A stretch of 10,790 bases of DNA from CAYVQB01 sp964453985 (GTDB lineage: Bacteria > Babelota > Babeliae > Babelales > UASB340): the NCBI GenBank assembly GCA_964453985.1, contig CAYVQB010000034.1:1-10790 (forward strand), given 5' to 3'. The notes below the pieces were generated by a model that was not told the DNA's origin, did not search any database, and saw only the letters and a list, made by a program, of their open reading frames with translations. Below, one piece after another: positions 7,412 to 10,790 of this stretch. The position numbers and the translations under genes are program-made. Positions within the stretch are counted from its first letter, which is position 1. Each line of letters opens with the position of its first letter.

Positions 7412-8020
7412 ATGGAACAAAAAAAAAATTTAATAACCATCGAAGGTATAGACGGATGCGGCAAGAGCTTGTTGGCACAAAGTTTATATAAACTGCTTTG
7501 TGATAAAGGGCTTGATATAGTTCTTACAAAAGAGCCTGGCAGTACAAATTTGGGCCAAGGGTTGCGCAAAATTTTACACGAACAAAAAAAAGATGTTTGT
7601 GATCTTTCTGAATATTTATTATTTGCAGCAGATAGAGCGCAGCATTTTGTTCAAGTTGTACTCCCTGCTTTAAATGAAAATAAAATAGTCATATCAGATA
7701 GAATGGCAGATTCTTCTTTAGCATATCAGGGTTATGGAAGAGGGCTTGATATTGATATGATTAAAACAGTTAATAAATGGACCATGCAGGATATTGAGCC
7801 GGATTTAGTTTTTTATGTTAAAATTGATCCTCAGACTGCACTTGCCAGAGTTGCTAAAAGAAATGAGAAGCTTACAAGCTTTGAAAAAGAGAAATTAGAT
7901 TTTTGGCAGAGAGTTACTGATGGCTTTGAATTTATATTTAAAGATCGCAAGAATGTAATAACTCTTGATGGTCGTTTGAAGCCTGAAGAGGTTTTAGCGC
8001 AGGCTTTAGAGGCTTTATAA
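7412..8020 (+). CDS. tmk: Thymidylate kinase (dTMP kinase)
   Basis: The 202-residue cytosolic enzyme phosphorylates dTMP to dTDP with ATP, an essential step of dTTP synthesis. Its length is normal for the family. Motifs are the P-loop GIDGCGKS (12-19), EPGST (41-45), the FAADRAQH segment (71-78), and the DR motif followed by SSLAYQGYGRG (Asp96-Arg97, then 101-111), all at the expected spacing. The C-terminal lid region around ARVAKRNEKLTSFEKEKLDFWQRV is present but carries few arginines. The ATG at 7412 has an AGGT ribosome binding site (7400-7403) that overlaps the aminotransferase stop codon, so the two genes are probably co-transcribed and perhaps translationally coupled. The neighbouring delta-prime-like gene is a usual partner of tmk in bacteria. 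Confidence 0.97.
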   Translation: MEQKKNLITIEGIDGCGKSLLAQSLYKLLCDKGLDIVLTKEPGSTNLGQGLRKILHEQKKDVCDLSEYLLFAADRAQHFVQVVLPALNENKIVISDRMADSSLAYQGYGRGLDIDMIKTVNKWTMQDIEPDLVFYVKIDPQTALARVAKRNEKLTSFEKEKLDFWQRVTDGFEFIFKDRKNVITLDGRLKPEEVLAQALEAL

Positions 8021-8038
8021 GATTTTACGGGGGGTTTT

Positions 8039-8818
8039 ATGAATGAATTCGATATCCAGGAGTTCTCGGCTCCTGGCATTTTAATACCAACACAACTTTT
8101 TGTTGGTAATCAAGATATTTTAATAGAAGAAACAGAAAAGATTTTACAAAGTAATTTTTGTAAAAATAAAGATAAACCGCAAGAGCAGGGCGTGTGTTTC
8201 TGTTCTGGTTGCAAAAAAATAAAAGCTAATCAACATGAATCTATTGTTTGGATAGATCCTGAAAAAAATTATACGATAAAAGATATAGATATAATTTTTG
8301 AAAAAGTTAATTATGTTTTAGACGAAGATCAGAAATTCTTCTTTATATTACAAAAAGCTCAAAATTTTAATTTGGCATGTGCAAATAAGTTATTAAAAGT
8401 CCTAGAAGAGCCACCTGTAGGCTATAATTTTATTTTGCATACAAACAATCTAAACTCTATTTTGCCAACTATAGTTTCTCGTTGTTATATAAAAAGCTTT
8501 ACTGCAAAGTCGGGTATTGAATTAGGTTTAGATCAGCATCCCTTACTCTCCTTTTTTTATAATAAGAAACTAGATTTACCTGTTGAGTTTGAAAAAGAGC
8601 TTAAAAGTTTACACTTATCTGATAGTCAGAGCATAGAGCTTCTGAGCGATATGATTAGTTTTTATGGTCACAAGATAGTTGATTCTTATCGTGATGGGGA
8701 TGATTCTGGGGATTATGAAACCGTATTTGATTTTTTAAAAGATAAAATGAAGATGTTGCCTCAGTCTGGTAGCTCTAATGTTTTTTGGAAAAATTTGTAT
8801 ATGGGATTTCCTGGATAA
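8039..8818 (+). CDS. holB: DNA polymerase III delta-prime-like clamp-loader subunit, shortened
   Basis: The 259-residue product matches the delta-prime subunit, a non-catalytic arm of the clamp loader that places the sliding clamp on DNA. Diagnostic segments are AQNFNLACANKLLKVLEEPP (107-126), the FILHTNN strand (131-137) and ILPTIVSRC (141-149), whose SRC motif is the delta-prime/DnaX signature. Cysteines 41, 53, 55 and 58 lie where the zinc module sits, but with spacing C-x11-C-x1-C-x2-C instead of the usual C-x8-C-x2-C-x2-C. The region that would carry a P-loop reads FVGNQDILIE, with no GK[ST], as in many delta-prime proteins. The protein is clearly shorter than typical homologues of about 330 residues, mainly at the C-terminal collar domain. 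The start is set by a run of six G (8029-8034) four bases before the ATG. It follows tmk by 18 bases, a common pairing. Confidence 0.85.
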   Translation: MNEFDIQEFSAPGILIPTQLFVGNQDILIEETEKILQSNFCKNKDKPQEQGVCFCSGCKKIKANQHESIVWIDPEKNYTIKDIDIIFEKVNYVLDEDQKFFFILQKAQNFNLACANKLLKVLEEPPVGYNFILHTNNLNSILPTIVSRCYIKSFTAKSGIELGLDQHPLLSFFYNKKLDLPVEFEKELKSLHLSDSQSIELLSDMISFYGHKIVDSYRDGDDSGDYETVFDFLKDKMKMLPQSGSSNVFWKNLYMGFPG

Positions 8819-8833
8819 ATTTGGGTGTTATAC

Positions 8834-9529
8834 ATGCTAAAAAGATTAAAGAAAAACGCCCTTTCATTTTTGCAAGCGCAACTGATCGCAACTTTAGTAT
8901 CTCTACCAATACTTGTTGCATGGGGTATGCCTATATCAAAAGCGAGTTTATTGGGCAATCTTATTTTTTGGCCCATATTAACTATATTTTTAATTTTAAG
9001 TTCAATAATATTTTTCACAGAAATCTTATCCATCCCAAACGGTTTCTTTATAGATTTATTAAATCTGGTAACTAATTTTTGGCAAAGAGTTCTTGATTGG
9101 GGACGAGTGTCTTGGCTTACTGGTTTTGCAAAGCCAGCTGTCATTATTCTATTTTTTATTTTTGTAGTCACCTTTTTGGTTTTATCTTATAAAAAGATTA
9201 AAACAATAAATATACGAATCTGTATTCTTAGTTTATTGCTGATTATAAGCTCTATTTTTCTTTCTGGTATTCAGGTATTAGCTGGTAATAAAAATTTAAA
9301 TTATCAGGATAAGCTGTTTATTTCTTCATGTCCTGATGGCCGTATTAGTATTACTGATTATGGTATATTTAAAAGAAAGAGGGCGATTGATAAGTTTTTA
9401 GATTTTGAATTAAAACCCTATATTATTAAAAACTTTGGCACACTAAGGGTTAAAGAGTTTGATTTAAAGTGTGATTATAGAAATCGTGATATTATCGAAA
9501 ACGAGTTCCGTAAAATTTTTCAGATGTGA
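8834..9529 (+). CDS. Small membrane protein resembling the C-terminal part of ComEC (DNA uptake channel), probable remnant
   Basis: The 231-residue product has four likely membrane segments (about 17-32, 38-62, 101-118 and 127-147) and a soluble tail of about 85 residues. Residues 11-60 (SFLQAQLIATLVSLPILVAW, then GMPISKASLLGNLIFWPILT) resemble the end of the ComEC competence domain, where a helix with AxLATLP is followed by a short loop and a second helix with an N-L-(I/L)-x-x-P motif. The tail (KLFISSCPDGRISITDYG, then FLDFELKPYIIKNFGTLRVKEFDL) has the rhythm of the start of ComEC's metallo-beta-lactamase-like domain, but stops before any metal-binding histidine cluster. The N-terminal OB fold and most channel helices are absent, and nothing upstream could encode them because the holB-like gene is there. 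ATG 8834 is chosen because GGGTG (8823-8827) sits 6 bases before it; GTG at 8825 would add three residues. The match is by eye, so an unrelated small membrane protein remains possible. Confidence 0.6.
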   Translation: MLKRLKKNALSFLQAQLIATLVSLPILVAWGMPISKASLLGNLIFWPILTIFLILSSIIFFTEILSIPNGFFIDLLNLVTNFWQRVLDWGRVSWLTGFAKPAVIILFFIFVVTFLVLSYKKIKTINIRICILSLLLIISSIFLSGIQVLAGNKNLNYQDKLFISSCPDGRISITDYGIFKRKRAIDKFLDFELKPYIIKNFGTLRVKEFDLKCDYRNRDIIENEFRKIFQM

Positions 9530-9544
9530 TTTGGTGTACGTTTC

Positions 9545-10540
9545 TTATTCTTGGCAGGAATCCTGTTTCATTAAATCATCTAAAAAATTATCAAAAGGTT
9601 TATTCTCAAAAATAATTTGGTGTATAGCCTTGCATATAGGTAAATCGAGATTATGTTTTTTTATCATTTGGTAAACAGATTGTACTGTATTAATGCCTTC
9701 AGGCAAAACTCCTAATTTTGTTTTTATTTCTTCCAAGTTTTTACCTTGCCCTAAAAGAGTTCCAACGCTCATATTCCTACTTTGTATGCTGCTTGAACAT
9801 AAAAACAGATCTCCAAGTCCGCATAATCCATATATGGTCTTGAACTCTCCGCCCATAAATTTACAAAGTTGTGCCATCTCTGAAAAGCCACGGGTTAATA
9901 AAAAAGCAATTGTGTTCTGAGAGCTTTGATAGCCTCTTGCTATTCCTACAATTAAAACAAGGACATTTTTTATTGCTCCGCCAATCTGAACGCCTGTTAA
10001 ATCATTTGATATGTAGGGCTTAAAGTATGAATTTTTTAAAATTTTGCAAAGTTCTATAGATATATCTTTATCTTCGCAGGCTATTGTTGTTGCAGATGGG
10101 CACTTTAATGCTAATTCTTTTGCAAAGTTTGGTCCAGACATAATGCCAACTTTTGTATCTTTGCCAAGGCTGTTTTTTATTATTTCTGATGGTAACAGTA
10201 GGGTTTCTTGTTCTATCCCTTTGCTGAGTATTATAAAGATTTGTTTTGAGGTTATATGCTCTTTGGTTTGGTCTAGAATATTACGTAAGAATTTTATGGG
10301 AATAGCTTCAAAGATCCATTGGCTATCTGTAAGAGCTTTTTTTATATTTGTTGTTGGTTTTATGTTGGAGTTCAGTTTTATGCCGGGCAAGTATCTACTG
10401 TTTTCTTGTTTATTTAAGATATCATCAACAACCTCTTGTTCATAGCACCACAAGTTTACTTGAAAGTTGTTGTTTGCAAGAATTGTTGCAACGGCCGTTC
10501 CAAATGCTCCTGCTCCCAGCATTGTTACTGTTTTACTCAC
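9545..10540 (-). CDS. gpsA: Glycerol-3-phosphate dehydrogenase [NAD(P)+]
   Basis: The 331-residue cytosolic enzyme interconverts dihydroxyacetone phosphate and sn-glycerol 3-phosphate, supplying the backbone for phospholipids. It is full length for the family. The N-terminal Rossmann motif is GAGAFGTA (9-16). Further signatures in order are the SKGIEQET segment, SGPNFAKE, the catalytic-lysine segment GGAIKNVLVL, TRGFSEM, and GLCGLGDL followed by SRNMSVG, all at usual spacing. The start is GTG at 10540, supported by a strong GGGAG ribosome binding site 6 bases upstream (minus strand) and by the position of the Rossmann glycines right after it. It lies 29 bases downstream of uppS on the same strand, so both probably share a transcript. 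Its 3' end meets the opposing operon, with 15 bases between stop codons. Confidence 0.97.
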   Translation of the reverse strand: MSKTVTMLGAGAFGTAVATILANNNFQVNLWCYEQEVVDDILNKQENSRYLPGIKLNSNIKPTTNIKKALTDSQWIFEAIPIKFLRNILDQTKEHITSKQIFIILSKGIEQETLLLPSEIIKNSLGKDTKVGIMSGPNFAKELALKCPSATTIACEDKDISIELCKILKNSYFKPYISNDLTGVQIGGAIKNVLVLIVGIARGYQSSQNTIAFLLTRGFSEMAQLCKFMGGEFKTIYGLCGLGDLFLCSSSIQSRNMSVGTLLGQGKNLEEIKTKLGVLPEGINTVQSVYQMIKKHNLDLPICKAIHQIIFENKPFDNFLDDLMKQDSCQE

Positions 10541-10569
10541 TATTTTCTCCCTTTTTAGCCTTCTGGATT

Positions 10570-10790
10570 TTAACTCCCAAAATTTCTTTTTATATCCTTA
10601 AAATCCTTCAAGCATTTATCAAGATGATTTAATGTAATATCTGGCCATAAACAATTTAAAAACATAAATTCACTGTACGCAGCTTGATATAATAAAAAAT
10701 TACTTAAACGAGAAAAGCCACTGGTTCTTATAATAAGATCAGGGTCAGGCATGCCAGAAGTTAATAAATGATTACTTATTTGTTTTTCAT
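10570..10790 (-). CDS. uppS: Undecaprenyl diphosphate synthase (isoprenyl transferase), C-terminal part only
   Basis: About 73 C-terminal residues are present; the gene continues beyond the right edge. The enzyme adds isopentenyl units in cis to farnesyl diphosphate to make the C55 lipid carrier used for peptidoglycan and surface glycans. The signature is PDPDLIIRTSG, then RLSNFLLYQAAYSEF, WPD and a final RNFG, matching the family's IRTxGExRxSNFLLWQxAYxEL, WPD and RRFG. The arginines and serine that bind isopentenyl diphosphate and the late Glu in AYSEF (equivalent to E. coli Glu213, from memory) are present. The Glu usually following the SG/GG pair is Phe here (SGFSR). The in-frame ATG at 10752 is not the start: the frame is open upstream with family-like sequence (EKQISNHLLTSG). 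It is followed by gpsA after 29 bases, giving a lipid-precursor unit. Confidence 0.95.
   Translation of the reverse strand, partial: EKQISNHLLTSGMPDPDLIIRTSGFSRLSNFLLYQAAYSEFMFLNCLWPDITLNHLDKCLKDFKDIKRNFGS

Noticed and set aside
9530..9566. Possible bidirectional terminator between the two converging units (CAGGAATCCTG at 9555-9565)
   Set aside because: The palindrome has no real loop, lies inside the gpsA coding end and lacks a T run, so it is not supported as a terminator.
10570..10752. Complete 60-residue protein starting at ATG 10752
   Set aside because: The frame is open upstream to the window edge with UppS-like sequence, and the ATG falls inside the conserved PDPD signature, so this is an internal methionine of a partial gene.

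Overview
The window reads as part of an AT-rich bacterial genome, probably a host-associated, reduced-genome lineage. My best guess is Candidatus Dependentiae (TM6) or a relative. That guess rests on recalled family features: a giant secreted protein with no obvious domain beside a porin-like protein, shortened housekeeping proteins, and a palindromic repeat read in frame at the end of an enzyme. It is an inference, not a search result. A run of exactly 100 Ns (3090-3189) shows that this is a draft scaffold, probably metagenomic.

Layout. Positions 1-788 (minus) hold the N-terminal part of a secreted, beta-barrel-like protein that runs off the left edge. A pair of back-to-back hairpins (819-866) separates it from the gene upstream of it, a giant secreted protein of about 1619 residues (876-5735, minus) that carries the assembly gap. 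These two genes are co-oriented, and both products have a signal peptide, so they look like a surface module. A 442-base AT-rich intergenic region (5736-6177) then separates two divergent transcription units.

From 6178 to 9529 (plus) four genes lie 10-18 bases apart and look like one operon: a DegT/DnrJ/EryC1-type sugar aminotransferase, thymidylate kinase (tmk), a shortened DNA polymerase III delta-prime-like subunit (holB-like), and a small membrane protein that resembles only the C-terminal part of the ComEC DNA-uptake channel. The tmk-holB order is a common bacterial arrangement. The aminotransferase and the ComEC-like fragment are the unusual partners.

From 9545 to the right edge (minus) lie gpsA (glycerol-3-phosphate dehydrogenase) and, upstream of it, the C-terminal part of uppS (undecaprenyl diphosphate synthase). 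They form a lipid/envelope-precursor unit that converges on the plus-strand operon with only 15 bases between the two stop codons.

No tRNA, rRNA, CRISPR array, transposase or integrase was seen. The points most worth a second look are the giant secreted protein with its tyrosine-rich stretch, the ComEC-like fragment, and the palindromic element that forms the C-terminal tail of the aminotransferase.
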